Below are positions 32,283 to 42,034 of a stretch of 64,000 nucleotides of DNA, piece by piece. The notes under the pieces were generated by a model, which was not told where the DNA came from, made no database searches, and saw only the letters and a program-made list of their open reading frames with translations. The stretch spans positions 1 through 64,000 of the forward strand of contig SVTY01000004.1 of the NCBI GenBank assembly GCA_015063535.1, read 5' to 3'. Positions within the stretch are counted from its first letter, which is position 1, and every line of letters begins with the position of its first letter. Source of the DNA: Oscillospiraceae bacterium. Its GTDB lineage: Bacteria > Bacillota > Clostridia > Oscillospirales > CAG-272. A program made the position numbers and the translations under genes.

Positions 32283-32306
32283 AAAAAGAAAGAAAGGATA
32301 AAACTT

Positions 32307-33074
32307 ATGAATCCCGCAAAGAGAAGAACCGTTATCGCAGGCAACTGGAAAATGAACTTTACGCCCGACGAAGCAACCGCATTTATCAATGAGATCAAGC
32401 CCATGGTAGCAGGTAAGGATGCCTGTGACATCATTTTTTGCGCTCCCTACGTAACCATTGCCGCCGCTATGAAGGCAGCAGAAGGCTCCAATATTAAGAT
32501 CGGTGCCGAGAATGTACACTATGAGGAGAAGGGTGCCTACACCGGTGAGGTCTCCGCTAAGATGCTGAAGGCGATCGGCGTGGAATACGTGATCGTCGGT
32601 CACAGCGAAAGACGGCAGTATTTCGGTGAGACTGATACCACCGTGAATCTTCGCACAAAGGCTGCTCTTGCCGCAGGCATGAAGGTCATTCTGTGTTTGG
32701 GCGAGGTCAAGGAGCAGAGACTTGCCGGTATCACCAACGAGGTGGTTGGCATGCAGACGAAGCTTGATCTGGCAGATATCGACGCCGAGGCACTGAAGAA
32801 TGTTATCATCGCCTATGAGCCGGTGTGGGCGATCGGAACGGGACTTACCGCAACACCTGAGCAGGCGGAGGAGACCTGCGGAGAGATCCGCAAGGTGCTT
32901 GCCGCTATGTATGGCGCAGAGATTGCCGAGACCGTGACGATTCAGTATGGCGGCTCTATGAATGATGCCAATGCCGCCGAGCTGTTGGCAAAGCCCAATG
33001 TAGACGGAGGACTGATCGGCGGAGCCTCTTTGGTTCCTGCCAAGTTCACCGCCATTGTGGATGCGGCTCAGTAA
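32307..33074 (+). CDS. tpiA: Triosephosphate isomerase
   Basis: AGNWKMNFTPDEA; VIVGHSERRQYFGETD; AYEPVWAIGTG; QYGGSMN. Confidence 0.98.
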   Translation: MNPAKRRTVIAGNWKMNFTPDEATAFINEIKPMVAGKDACDIIFCAPYVTIAAAMKAAEGSNIKIGAENVHYEEKGAYTGEVSAKMLKAIGVEYVIVGHSERRQYFGETDTTVNLRTKAALAAGMKVILCLGEVKEQRLAGITNEVVGMQTKLDLADIDAEALKNVIIAYEPVWAIGTGLTATPEQAEETCGEIRKVLAAMYGAEIAETVTIQYGGSMNDANAAELLAKPNVDGGLIGGASLVPAKFTAIVDAAQ

Positions 33075-33087
33075 TTGTAAAGAATCT

Positions 33088-33127
33088 GTTTGGGAAAGCT
33101 TCCTGTCGAGCTTTCCCAAGCTTTTTT
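33088..33127 (+). terminator. Terminator of tpiA
   Basis: TTGGGAAAGCT...AGCTTTCCCAAGCTTTTTTT. Confidence 0.9.
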
Positions 33128-33202
33128 TCATTTACCCTTGATTTTCCCCGCAAAAGATGGTATAATATCCTTTGAACAGTTTTTTTTATTTGAGAGGATG
33201 CT

Positions 33203-33583
33203 ATGGCAAATTACAGAAGAGGACGGATCAACGATGAAATGCAGAAGGAACTGGCACTGGTTCTGCGAGAGGTGAAGGATCCCCGTGTGCGAGATGCTTT
33301 TATCAGTGTAACGGCGGTAGATGTTACTCCCGATCTGAAATACGCAAAGGTCTATTATTCCGCTATGATGGGCGATAAAAAAGAGGTGGCGAAGGGCTTG
33401 AAGTCCTCCGCCGGATATTTGCGCCGTCAACTGGCACAACGCATGAATCTGCGTATGACCCCCGAGCTTTCCTTCTATGAGGATCATTCCATTGCCCACG
33501 GTGCCCATATCTCTAAGCTGTTGGAGAGCATTGAATTTGCGCCTGAGACCGAGGATACCTCGGCGGAGGACAGCAATGAGTAA
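33203..33583 (+). CDS. rbfA: 30S ribosome-binding factor A
   Basis: RINDEMQKELALVLREVKDPRV; LRMTPELSFYEDHSIAHGAHI. Confidence 0.95.
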   Translation: MANYRRGRINDEMQKELALVLREVKDPRVRDAFISVTAVDVTPDLKYAKVYYSAMMGDKKEVAKGLKSSAGYLRRQLAQRMNLRMTPELSFYEDHSIAHGAHISKLLESIEFAPETEDTSAEDSNE

Positions 33584-34574
33584 GTTTCGCACCTTGACGA
33601 TGGTAGAGCTGTGCGAGCGGCTCTGTGAGGATCGGAAAACACTGATCGTTTATCATGTTCGCTCAGATGCCGATGCGGTTGGCTCTGCCTTCGCTTTGCG
33701 GGAGCTGTTGCGCATGATGAATATTCCCGCTATTTGCGCCTGTGCCGATGAGGTCCCCGAGCGGCTGCGCTTTTTGACCGACGGTGTGCAGGGAAGTGTG
33801 CTTTTGGAGGAGGAGCTTCGGTTGGATCACGATCGGGTGATCAGTGTGGATTCCGCTTCTCCCGCTCAGCTTGGGGAGCTGTATGAGAGGCTGCATCGCT
33901 ATATTGACCTGATGATCGACCATCACGGATCGGGAACGGTCTATGCCGACCACTATATTGACTCTGAGGCATCGGCGACGGGTGAGATCATATATGAGCT
34001 GGCAAAGGAGCTGCTCCGACAGGGGAAAATCTCCGAATTGCCTCCCCGTGTCATTAACAGTGTCTATGCTGCGATCTGCTCGGATACCGGCTGCTTTCGT
34101 TTTGCCAATGCTACGCCCCGCACCTTTCGGTGTGCGGCGGAGCTGCTGGAGGCAGGGGCGGAGCAAGCTGCTATCAACCGACAGCTGTTTGAATCCAAGA
34201 CTTTCAAGCAGGTCAAGGCGGAGGGAGAGGCGGCAAGCCGCATGCTTCTGCACGACGGCGGACGGATCGCCTCGGTGACCTTTCCGTATTCCTCCAAATT
34301 TGCGCTCAGCCTGTCTGATGAAAATTTGGAGACCATCATTGACATTCCTCGCTCAGTGGCAGGTGTGGAGATTGCCTTCTCAGTGCGTCAGCCCGAGGAC
34401 AAGCCCTTTTTTCGGGTGTCCATGCGTTCGATGAGCGACTTGGATGTGTCGGCAGTCTGTGCCCGATTCGGAGGAGGAGGACATATGCGTGCGGCGGGGT
34501 GCAGTCTGGAAGCACCCAATATTCGGGAGGCGGAGGAGATCATTCTTTCCGCTATCCGACAGAGAATGGAATAA
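33576..34574 (+). CDS. DHH/DHHA1 phosphoesterase (NrnA-like oligoribonuclease)
   Basis: VRSDADAVGSAFAL; MIDHHGSG; FGGGGHMRAAGCSL. Confidence 0.92.
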   Translation: MSKFRTLTMVELCERLCEDRKTLIVYHVRSDADAVGSAFALRELLRMMNIPAICACADEVPERLRFLTDGVQGSVLLEEELRLDHDRVISVDSASPAQLGELYERLHRYIDLMIDHHGSGTVYADHYIDSEASATGEIIYELAKELLRQGKISELPPRVINSVYAAICSDTGCFRFANATPRTFRCAAELLEAGAEQAAINRQLFESKTFKQVKAEGEAASRMLLHDGGRIASVTFPYSSKFALSLSDENLETIIDIPRSVAGVEIAFSVRQPEDKPFFRVSMRSMSDLDVSAVCARFGGGGHMRAAGCSLEAPNIREAEEIILSAIRQRME

Positions 34575-34601
34575 GAGCATTGGGCTGTTTGAGTTACTAT
34601 C

Positions 34602-35729
34602 TCAACCAGCCCGATTTTTTTCGTTTGTCTCCAAGGATTCCTTTCCGAATCGGAGGTATTCCTTCAGAAGCATGGCTACGGCGGGACCCAATAGCATACC
34701 GGGAATGCCGAATAGCTGAAAGCCTGTAAACATGGCAAGAAGGGACAGCAGGGGGTGTAATCCTAAGTGTCCGCCCACGGCATGCGGCTCGACGATCTGC
34801 CGAACGACGGTCACGATCCCATACAGGATCAACAACCCGAAGCCTACGGAGTACTGCTTGAGGAGAAGAAGTACGATTGCCCACGGGATCAGTACCGTTC
34901 CCGCACCCAAAACGGGAAGGATATCCACCAGCGCAATAAGAAATGCGATCAGAAGAGCATACTTTTGTCGGAGAAGCAGCATGCCGATTAAAATCTCCAA
35001 AAAGGTCAACAGAAACAAAAGCAGATAGGCACGCAGATAACTGCGGATCGCCCGCCGCAGGTGAGGGCGGAGGGCATGCACTCTGTCGGCAGCAGTGTGG
35101 GGCAACAGACCGATCAGACGGTCTCGGATCTGTTGATAATCCATACTCAGATAGAGACACGCCATGACGGTTACCACCAAGGTGATGAGCATGCGGGGCA
35201 GGGCTTGCAGAAGCCGTCCTACTCCGGTTGTCAACAGTGATCCGATGTTGCCGATCGCAGCTTTGATCCAATCCGATGCCCACGCATCTACTGCTGTTTG
35301 TACCTGTTGCCCGTTCTCGGCAGAGGTCGGCGCGGAAAGAAAGGGAAGTCGTTGGGAGAGGGAGCCGAGTTGATTGAGGAAGGTATCGAGCTTTGACAAT
35401 AGAAGCTCTTGATTTTCCTCGAAAAAATGCAACAGTTCTCGCAGCTCCTTCGTTAGCTGTCGAACGGCAAGAAAGCCGAGCAGCAGAACCAATGAAAGCC
35501 CCAGAAAAACATACAGAGCGGCGCAGAGACGGCGGGGAACATGAAGCACTCGGTGGGTTTTTTGTGCCAAGGGGGCGATCACTGCCGCCACACTCCAAGC
35601 GATGAGAAGCACCCAAAGCACCGCGCCTGCCAGACGGACGGTCAGCCAAAGGATCCCCAGCACCGCCAACAGGCAGAATAGCTTGGCGGCACGCCCTTGC
35701 CACCGCTCGTTTCGATCCCGCTCTTCCAT
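34602..35729 (-). CDS. AI-2E family transporter / permease
   Basis: Multi-TM; PHAVGGHLGLHPLLSLLAMFTGFQLFGIPGMLLGP. Confidence 0.9.
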   Translation of the reverse strand: MEERDRNERWQGRAAKLFCLLAVLGILWLTVRLAGAVLWVLLIAWSVAAVIAPLAQKTHRVLHVPRRLCAALYVFLGLSLVLLLGFLAVRQLTKELRELLHFFEENQELLLSKLDTFLNQLGSLSQRLPFLSAPTSAENGQQVQTAVDAWASDWIKAAIGNIGSLLTTGVGRLLQALPRMLITLVVTVMACLYLSMDYQQIRDRLIGLLPHTAADRVHALRPHLRRAIRSYLRAYLLLFLLTFLEILIGMLLLRQKYALLIAFLIALVDILPVLGAGTVLIPWAIVLLLLKQYSVGFGLLILYGIVTVVRQIVEPHAVGGHLGLHPLLSLLAMFTGFQLFGIPGMLLGPAVAMLLKEYLRFGKESLETNEKNRAG

Positions 35730-35875
35730 GCCGTTCTCCTTTTCAGTATTCTTCTTATATAGTATGAGTTGAGAGCGCATTTTTATTGCAAAATTCAAGA
35801 AAAAACTTGACAAATTCGGCAGAATCTGTTACAATGATACCGTGTGAAAAATTTGATACCGTAAAGGAGAGCTTT

Positions 35876-36580
35876 ATGAAAAAGTTGATTTGTTTGGTGA
35901 TCGCTTTGGTGCTGATCGCCGTCAGTGCCGTGGCCTGTAAAAAGGAGGAACCCGATGAAGGTACGACTGCTCCGGTAACCGAAGCGGAAAGAAAGGCGCC
36001 TGCTCTTTCGGAGATCGATATGACGCCACTGTCCTCGCTTGACGGTGTGACCGAAAGCGAGGCCGAAACCGATTATGTTATTTTAACCGTTCGCAAATAC
36101 GGTACCATTGTCATTCGTTTGTATCCCGATGTGGCACCCGAAACGGTGGCAAATTTCAAGAGCCTTGTCTCTCAAAAATTTTATGACGGATTGATCTTCC
36201 ACCGTGTGATCAAAGGCTTTATGATTCAAGGCGGCGACCCGTTGGGAACGGGCAGGGGAGGCTCCGGAACGAATATCAAGGGTGAATTTGCACTCAACGG
36301 CTTTGAGAATAATCTGTCCCATGTTCGGGGTGTCATTTCCATGGCTCGTTCGGACGACCAAAACCCCAATACCACCGCCGATCTGAACTCCGCTTCCTCG
36401 CAGTTCTTTATTTGCCAACAGGATTATGCGTATGGCGACGGAAGCTATGCCGCCTTCGGCTATGTGGTGTACGGTATGGATGCGGTGGATTCCATTGCCT
36501 CCGTGCGAACCAACAGCAGCGATAAGCCTGCGACCGATGTGGTGATCGAATCCATCCGCTTTGCAACCGTGGCAGGCTGA
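35876..36580 (+). CDS. Lipoprotein cyclophilin-type peptidyl-prolyl isomerase
   Basis: Lipobox AVSAVAC; FHRVIKGFMIQGGDP...GSGG-type cyclophilin core. Confidence 0.93.
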   Translation: MKKLICLVIALVLIAVSAVACKKEEPDEGTTAPVTEAERKAPALSEIDMTPLSSLDGVTESEAETDYVILTVRKYGTIVIRLYPDVAPETVANFKSLVSQKFYDGLIFHRVIKGFMIQGGDPLGTGRGGSGTNIKGEFALNGFENNLSHVRGVISMARSDDQNPNTTADLNSASSQFFICQQDYAYGDGSYAAFGYVVYGMDAVDSIASVRTNSSDKPATDVVIESIRFATVAG

Positions 36581-36589
36581 ACGTAACCT

Positions 36590-38350
36590 ATGAAGCAAGA
36601 AAAAAAGAAGAGCAGCCTCGGGCTGATCAAGCGGTTTTTGCCCTACTATAAAAAATACAAATGGATCATGCTTCTGGATCTGTTCTGCGCGGCACTGACA
36701 ACCGTTTGCGAGCTGGTTTTGCCGCTGATCGTCCGAGAGATTACCGACGCCGCTACCTCCGAGCCGATGGCGTTGACGGTGGAGCTGATCCTGCGGTGCG
36801 GTGTTCTGTATTTGATCCTACGTCTGATCGATACCGCTGCCAATTACTATATGGCATCGGTGGGGCATATCATGGGTGCCCGAATCGAGACCGATATGCG
36901 CAGAGACTTTTTCTGTCATCTGCAAAAACTGTCCTTTTCCTATTATGACAACGCTAAGGTCGGTACACTCATGTCCCGTATCACCAGCGATCTGTTCGAT
37001 GTGACCGAGTTTTCCCATCATTGTCCCGAGGAGTTTTTCATTGCGGGCATCAAGATCGTCTGCTCCTTTGTCATTCTTTGTACCATGAGCATTCCGCTGA
37101 CGCTGATCGTGTTCTCGGTCATTCCGCCGATGCTCATTGTGTTGACCATCTTCAACCGCAAAATGCGGGCGGGCTTTCGGGATTCCCGAAAGCAGGTGGG
37201 TGAGCTGAACTCGCAGGTCGAGGACAGCTTACTTGGCATTCGTGTGGTTAAATCCTTTGCGAATGAATCGGTAGAGGAAGAAAAATTCGACGAGGGAAAT
37301 CGCAAATTTCTTTCGATCAAGAAACGGGTCTATCATGTCATGGGAGGCTTCCAATCCTCTACACGGCTGTTTGACGGCTTGATGTATATTGTGGTTGTGG
37401 TGGCAGGCGCACTGTTTATGATGAAGGGCGCCATCGGCGCCGCTGATTATATGGCGTATCTGATGTTTGTCACGACCCTTTTGACCTCCATTCGGCGGAT
37501 CGTGGAGTTTGCTGAGCAGTTCCAACGGGGATTGACGGGTATTGAGCGCTTTTGTGAGGTCATGGATACCGAGCCCGAGATCATGGATGACAAAGCGGCG
37601 ACCGATGTGGGACGTGTGGACGGTGCGATCGAATTTCGGAATGTGTCCTTCCGCTATGAGACCGAGAAAAAAGAGGTACTCAGCCGTCTGAATCTTACCG
37701 TGCGGGCGGGGGAGAGTATTGCGTTGGTGGGACCGTCGGGAGGCGGTAAAACGACCCTTTGCTCACTGATCCCCCGATTCTATGAAACCACCGATGGCTC
37801 AATTCTGTTGGACGGAAAGGATATCCGCACGCTGACCTTGCATTCTTTGCGGGAAAATATCGGCGTGGTGGCACAGGATGTGTACCTGTTCTCGGGCAGT
37901 ATTCGGGAAAATATTGCTTACGGAAAAAAGAATGCCACCGATGCCGAGATCGAGGAGGCGGCAAGGCTGGCGGGTGCACACGACTTTATCTCCTCTTTGC
38001 CGGACGGATACCACACCTATGTGGGAGAGCGGGGCGTGAAGCTGTCGGGCGGACAGAAGCAACGCATTTCCATCGCCCGTGTGTTTTTGAAAAATCCGCC
38101 GGTGCTGATTTTGGATGAAGCCACCAGTGCGCTGGATAACGAAAGCGAAAAGCTGGTGCAGGAATCCTTGGAGAAGTTGGCGAAGGGGCGGACGACCTTT
38201 ACCATTGCCCACCGTCTGACGACCATTCGCAATGCCGACCGCATTCTGGTATTGACTGAGCACGGTATTGAGGAGATGGGAACGCATGACGAGCTGTTGG
38301 CGAAGGGAGGCTTGTACGCCGACCTGTATCGGATGTACTCTACTTTATAA
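36590..38350 (+). CDS. ABC transporter ATP-binding protein/permease (exporter)
   Basis: GPSGGGKTTL Walker A; LSGGQKQRISIARVFLKNPPVLILDEATSALD. Confidence 0.97.
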   Translation: MKQEKKKSSLGLIKRFLPYYKKYKWIMLLDLFCAALTTVCELVLPLIVREITDAATSEPMALTVELILRCGVLYLILRLIDTAANYYMASVGHIMGARIETDMRRDFFCHLQKLSFSYYDNAKVGTLMSRITSDLFDVTEFSHHCPEEFFIAGIKIVCSFVILCTMSIPLTLIVFSVIPPMLIVLTIFNRKMRAGFRDSRKQVGELNSQVEDSLLGIRVVKSFANESVEEEKFDEGNRKFLSIKKRVYHVMGGFQSSTRLFDGLMYIVVVVAGALFMMKGAIGAADYMAYLMFVTTLLTSIRRIVEFAEQFQRGLTGIERFCEVMDTEPEIMDDKAATDVGRVDGAIEFRNVSFRYETEKKEVLSRLNLTVRAGESIALVGPSGGGKTTLCSLIPRFYETTDGSILLDGKDIRTLTLHSLRENIGVVAQDVYLFSGSIRENIAYGKKNATDAEIEEAARLAGAHDFISSLPDGYHTYVGERGVKLSGGQKQRISIARVFLKNPPVLILDEATSALDNESEKLVQESLEKLAKGRTTFTIAHRLTTIRNADRILVLTEHGIEEMGTHDELLAKGGLYADLYRMYSTL

Positions 38351-38500
38351 ACAGCAAAAATCAAGAGCAAGCATACCAGAAAACGATCTTGTATGCTTGC
38401 TCTTTTTCTTTTTAAAAAATTTGTATCTCTCGACGCAAAGCGACCGATTTTTCAAGGATTGTGTGATACAATGAGAAAACAAACGATAACGGAGGTTGAA

Positions 38501-38845
38501 ATGCTGCAACATAACTGTACCTTTGAGACGGAGCTGAAGGATGGGGTTTTGGAGCTGACGCTGCACGGAGAGATCGATCATCACAGTGCCGTGGCGATCC
38601 GAACCGAAATGGATTCCCAAATTTACGAGCTTCGTCCTGTCAAAACGATTCTGGATCTGTCGGGCATCGAATTTATGGACAGCTCGGGGCTGGGACTTAT
38701 CATGGGGCGTTACGCTCTGATGCAAAAGCTGGGAGGAGAGCTGACGCTTCGAAATCCCAATGAACGTCTGGTCAAAATTTTTGAATTGGCGGGATTGGGA
38801 CGGATGGTCAAAATCGAAGAATCCCAAAAGGAGGACAAGCAATGA
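38501..38845 (+). CDS. spoIIAA: Anti-sigma F factor antagonist
   Basis: STAS fold; FMDSSGLGLIMGRY; operon context. Confidence 0.92.
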   Translation: MLQHNCTFETELKDGVLELTLHGEIDHHSAVAIRTEMDSQIYELRPVKTILDLSGIEFMDSSGLGLIMGRYALMQKLGGELTLRNPNERLVKIFELAGLGRMVKIEESQKEDKQ

Positions 38846-39306
38846 AAAGAGAACCCAAAGAAGCAAGAAACAGGGCTGAGGTCGTCAATCAAATGAAGCT
38901 GCAATTGCCGTCCTGCTCTATCAATGAGGGGATGGCAAGAGCGGCGGTTGCGGCGTTTTGCGCCCAACTGGATCCCAATTCCACCGAGCTTGCCGATATC
39001 AAATGCGCTGTGTCTGAGGCGGTGACCAATTGTATCGTTCATGCCTATCGGGATACGGCGGGGATCATTTACATAACCGTACGCATCTATGAGGATCGAG
39101 AGATCCGCATCGACATTCGGGATAAGGGCTGTGGCATTCCCGATGTTAAGATTGCCCGTCAACCTCTGTATACCACCGATGCACAGGGAGAACGGAGCGG
39201 CATGGGCTTTACGGTGATGGAAAGCTTTTGTGATAAGGTCAGGGTCAGTTCGGTATGGGGAAAGGGTACGACCGTCACGCTGTACAAGCGGATCGGGAAA
39301 CGATAA
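38842..39306 (+). CDS. spoIIAB: Anti-sigma F factor (serine kinase)
   Basis: IKCAVSEAVTNCIVHAY; RDKGCGIPD; GERSGMGFTVM. Confidence 0.95.
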   Translation: MKREPKEARNRAEVVNQMKLQLPSCSINEGMARAAVAAFCAQLDPNSTELADIKCAVSEAVTNCIVHAYRDTAGIIYITVRIYEDREIRIDIRDKGCGIPDVKIARQPLYTTDAQGERSGMGFTVMESFCDKVRVSSVWGKGTTVTLYKRIGKR

Positions 39307-40091
39307 TGGACGTAGCTACGTCAACAAAAGAAGTCAAGGAAGGCGCCGATTGGGATCATGCGGAAAATCACCGTTTGCTGGTATTGGCGCAAAGCGAAAA
39401 TCAACAGGAGGCGGAGGCGGCTACCGAGGAGCTGCTTCTGCGCAATGCGGGATTGGTACGAAGCATTGCCTTGCGCTTCCGTGACCGTGGCGTGGAGGCG
39501 GAGGATCTGATCCAGATCGGCACTGTCGGTATGATCAAAGCTATCCGAGGCTTTGATATCGAGATGGGTACCTGCTTTTCGACCTACGCCGTTCCGCTGA
39601 TCTTCGGAGAATTGCGCCGTCATATGCGGGATGAGGGACCTATCAAGGTAGGGAGATACTACAAAAAATTGGGCGTGTCGTTGATGAGTGCCAAAAGTGC
39701 CTTTTTGGTGGAGGAGGGGAGAGATCCGACGATCTCGGAGCTGGCGGCTCGGTGCCATGTCAGTGCCGAGGAGGCCGCCATGGCATTGGAATCTATGTCG
39801 CCCATTCTCTCACTGTCGGACAGTGCGTTTGGCGAGGAGGAGGGGGTAGAGCTTGGTTCCGTTATACCCGACGAGGAAAGCTCGCACGAGATCGACCGAC
39901 TGTGCGATCGGATCGCACTGGGACAAGCGGTCTCCAAAATGCCACCTCTTTGGCAAAAGCTGGTCATGCTTCGCTTTTATCGCAACCGAACGCAACAGCA
40001 GACCGCCGATGCCTTGGGCGTGACACAGGTAAAGATATCGAGAGAGGAAAAAAAGATTTTGGATTTTCTGCGAAAAGAGCTGCTCCAATAA
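39306..40091 (+). CDS. sigF: Sporulation sigma factor SigF
   Basis: GVEAEDLIQIGTVGMIKAIRGFD; C-terminal sigma-4 HTH; spoIIA operon. Confidence 0.95.
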   Translation: MDVATSTKEVKEGADWDHAENHRLLVLAQSENQQEAEAATEELLLRNAGLVRSIALRFRDRGVEAEDLIQIGTVGMIKAIRGFDIEMGTCFSTYAVPLIFGELRRHMRDEGPIKVGRYYKKLGVSLMSAKSAFLVEEGRDPTISELAARCHVSAEEAAMALESMSPILSLSDSAFGEEEGVELGSVIPDEESSHEIDRLCDRIALGQAVSKMPPLWQKLVMLRFYRNRTQQQTADALGVTQVKISREEKKILDFLRKELLQ

Positions 40092-40123
40092 AGAAAACGG
40101 CTGTTGTCAACAGCCGTTTTCTT
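40091..40123. terminator. Bidirectional terminator sigF/rsmA
   Basis: aagaaaacggctgttgtcaacagccgttttctt palindrome. Confidence 0.85.
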
Positions 40124-40995
40124 TATTGCTTCTGTTGTATTCTTTCCCACAGAGCATCGGAAAGAGCCGTAAATTCTTCAATGCTCAGCTTCTCTCCCCG
40201 AATGTCGGCAGAATGACCGCACCCGACAACGATCTCGGTCAATTCCTCCTTGGACAGTTCCCCAAAGACCGCCGAAAGGGCATTGGGCAGGGTCTTTCTC
40301 CGCTGCTCAAAGGCGGCGCGGATGGTACGGAACAGCGTTGCCTCATGTTGGGGCTTGCAGGGCTTGTCCCTATACAAAGAAATGCGTACCACCGAGGAAT
40401 CGACCTTGGGAGGGGGAAGAAAGTTTCCGGCACTGACCTTGAACAGCTTTTCGGGCTGTCCGTAATAATTTAGTACGGCGGTGATGGCACCGCAATCCTT
40501 TCCGCCGGGCTTGGCGCAAAGACGGTCGGCAACCTCGGATTGGATCATAACGGTGATGGAATCAAAGGGAAGCCCCGATTCCAACAGCAGCATCAGGATG
40601 GGCGTGGTGATGTAATAGGGCAGATTGGCGCAGACAGAGACCTTTCCCTTTGCAAAATAAGGTGCCAACAGAGTAGGCAGATCCGCCTTCATGACGTCCT
40701 CATTGATGACCGTCACGTTGTGATAGCCGTCCAGCGTGTATTTCAGCACGGGGATCAGTCCACGGTCAATCTCCAGTGCTATCACATGGCGGTAACGATC
40801 GGCAAGCTCTCTTGTCAGAGAGCCGATTCCCGGGCCGATCTCCAAAATCGTACTGTCGGCATCATCGCAACACGCATCGGCAATATCCTCCACGACCATA
40901 TTGTTGGTCAAAAAGTTTTGTCCGAATTCCTTGCGGAAATGAATGCCGAACATTGCCATGGTCTCTTTGATGGTCTTGATATCACAAAGATTCAT
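40123..40995 (-). CDS. rsmA: 16S rRNA dimethyladenosine transferase
   Basis: FRKEFGQNFLTN; ILEIGPGIGSLT; NLPYYITTPI. Confidence 0.97.
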   Translation of the reverse strand: MNLCDIKTIKETMAMFGIHFRKEFGQNFLTNNMVVEDIADACCDDADSTILEIGPGIGSLTRELADRYRHVIALEIDRGLIPVLKYTLDGYHNVTVINEDVMKADLPTLLAPYFAKGKVSVCANLPYYITTPILMLLLESGLPFDSITVMIQSEVADRLCAKPGGKDCGAITAVLNYYGQPEKLFKVSAGNFLPPPKVDSSVVRISLYRDKPCKPQHEATLFRTIRAAFEQRRKTLPNALSAVFGELSKEELTEIVVGCGHSADIRGEKLSIEEFTALSDALWERIQQKQ

Positions 40996-41054
40996 GCTCT
41001 ACCTCGTTTAACGTAAAAGTGAAAAGGTAAGCCCCAAGGACTTACGCCTTGGGG

Positions 41055-41136
41055 CTTGGAGCTGGTGATGTGACTCGAACACACGACCCGTCTGTTTACG
41101 AATCAGCTTGGCGAAGCCAATCACTACACGACTGTG
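41055..41136 (-). other. tRNA-Thr-like relic (intact T-arm/3' acceptor, broken anticodon stem and 5' acceptor)
   Basis: 33-35 bp identical to 3' end of the adjacent tRNA-Thr; hairpin insert TTGGC-TTC-GCCAA in D/anticodon region. Confidence 0.65.
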
Positions 41137-41171
41137 GACAGCGACGGTGGGTCGATCCCGCCGTTGCTGTC
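41137..41171. repeat. 15-bp stem hairpin between tRNA-Thr and its relic
   Basis: GACAGCGACGGTGGG-TCGAT-CCCGCCGTTGCTGTC, all paired counting two G-U. Confidence 0.75.
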
Positions 41172-41179
41172 AAAAAGCT

Positions 41180-41255
41180 TGGAGCTGGTGATGTGACTCG
41201 AACACACGACCTGCTGATTACGAATCAGCTGCACTACCGACTGTGCTACACCAGC
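41180..41255 (-). tRNA. tRNA-Thr(CGT), CCA encoded
   Basis: GCTGGTGTAGCACAGTCGGTAGTGCAGCTGATTCGTAATCAGCAGGTCGTGTGTTCGAGTCACATCACCAGCTCCA folds as a cloverleaf. Confidence 0.93.
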
Positions 41256-41328
41256 ATGATGACCCTACTATTATAAAGCATTTTTTTTCATTTGTCAAGG
41301 TCTTTTTTTGAAAAACAGAAAAATTTCA

Positions 41329-41808
41329 TCAACATTTTTCGTTTTCGGTCGGTAGGCGGTCAGTTCTTGTTGCTGTATCTCCGATTTTTGGACGGGGTTC
41401 CCTCTGAACAAAGGAGCATACGGCACAAACGGGGATACAAAGTCCCATCCAAAGGAGAGAAAAGGGAAGGCAGATCTGTCCCAAAAAATTGTAGGGGAGG
41501 TGGGAATAATCCCATACCTTCAGGCGAAGAGACAGATTGACGATACAGCCGCATGCCAGCTCCACGGCGGTGATGATCCCGGAGCCTGCGGCGGCACGAA
41601 GACAGATGTTTTTATTCTTCAGCCGTCGATTCATGCGGTAAATGGCATCCAGACAGAGCCCGCCGCAAAGAGCCATGGACCAGTGGGAATAGCCCCGACA
41701 GGCAAGCTCCAAGGCATAATAGGCGGCACCGCCCACCGTCAGGCGGGTCAAAGTGCCGCCGAGCCGAAGGGAAGGACGGGGGAGAGAAGTGGGTACTTGA
41801 GTATTCAT
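41329..41808 (-). CDS. Putative ABC-transporter type IV-like membrane protein (CmpB family)
   Basis: KVWDYSHLPYNFLGQICLPFSLLW motif. Confidence 0.65.
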   Translation of the reverse strand: MNTQVPTSLPRPSLRLGGTLTRLTVGGAAYYALELACRGYSHWSMALCGGLCLDAIYRMNRRLKNKNICLRAAAGSGIITAVELACGCIVNLSLRLKVWDYSHLPYNFLGQICLPFSLLWMGLCIPVCAVCSFVQREPRPKIGDTATRTDRLPTENEKC

Positions 41809-42034
41809 AGCGATTCCTTTCGAGTATCTGAAGTGTCGATATCTTCAGTATGTGCCAAAGAAGAAAAAAGTAACCCGAAAAAAGGGGGAATCTTTGCAAT
41901 ACCTCTTGTAAATCTAAGGAATATTTGGTATAATAAACATAATACCGTGCGAAGGAGATCGGATGCCAAAAAAAGCAATCCATCGTATCCAAAAGCATGG
42001 AATCTGAAAAAAGACGGAAAGCCGAGGATAGAGT

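Noticed and set aside
32129-32392. 87-aa plus ORF between pgk and tpiA
   Set aside because: Translates the hairpin array; out of frame with tpiA, no SD.
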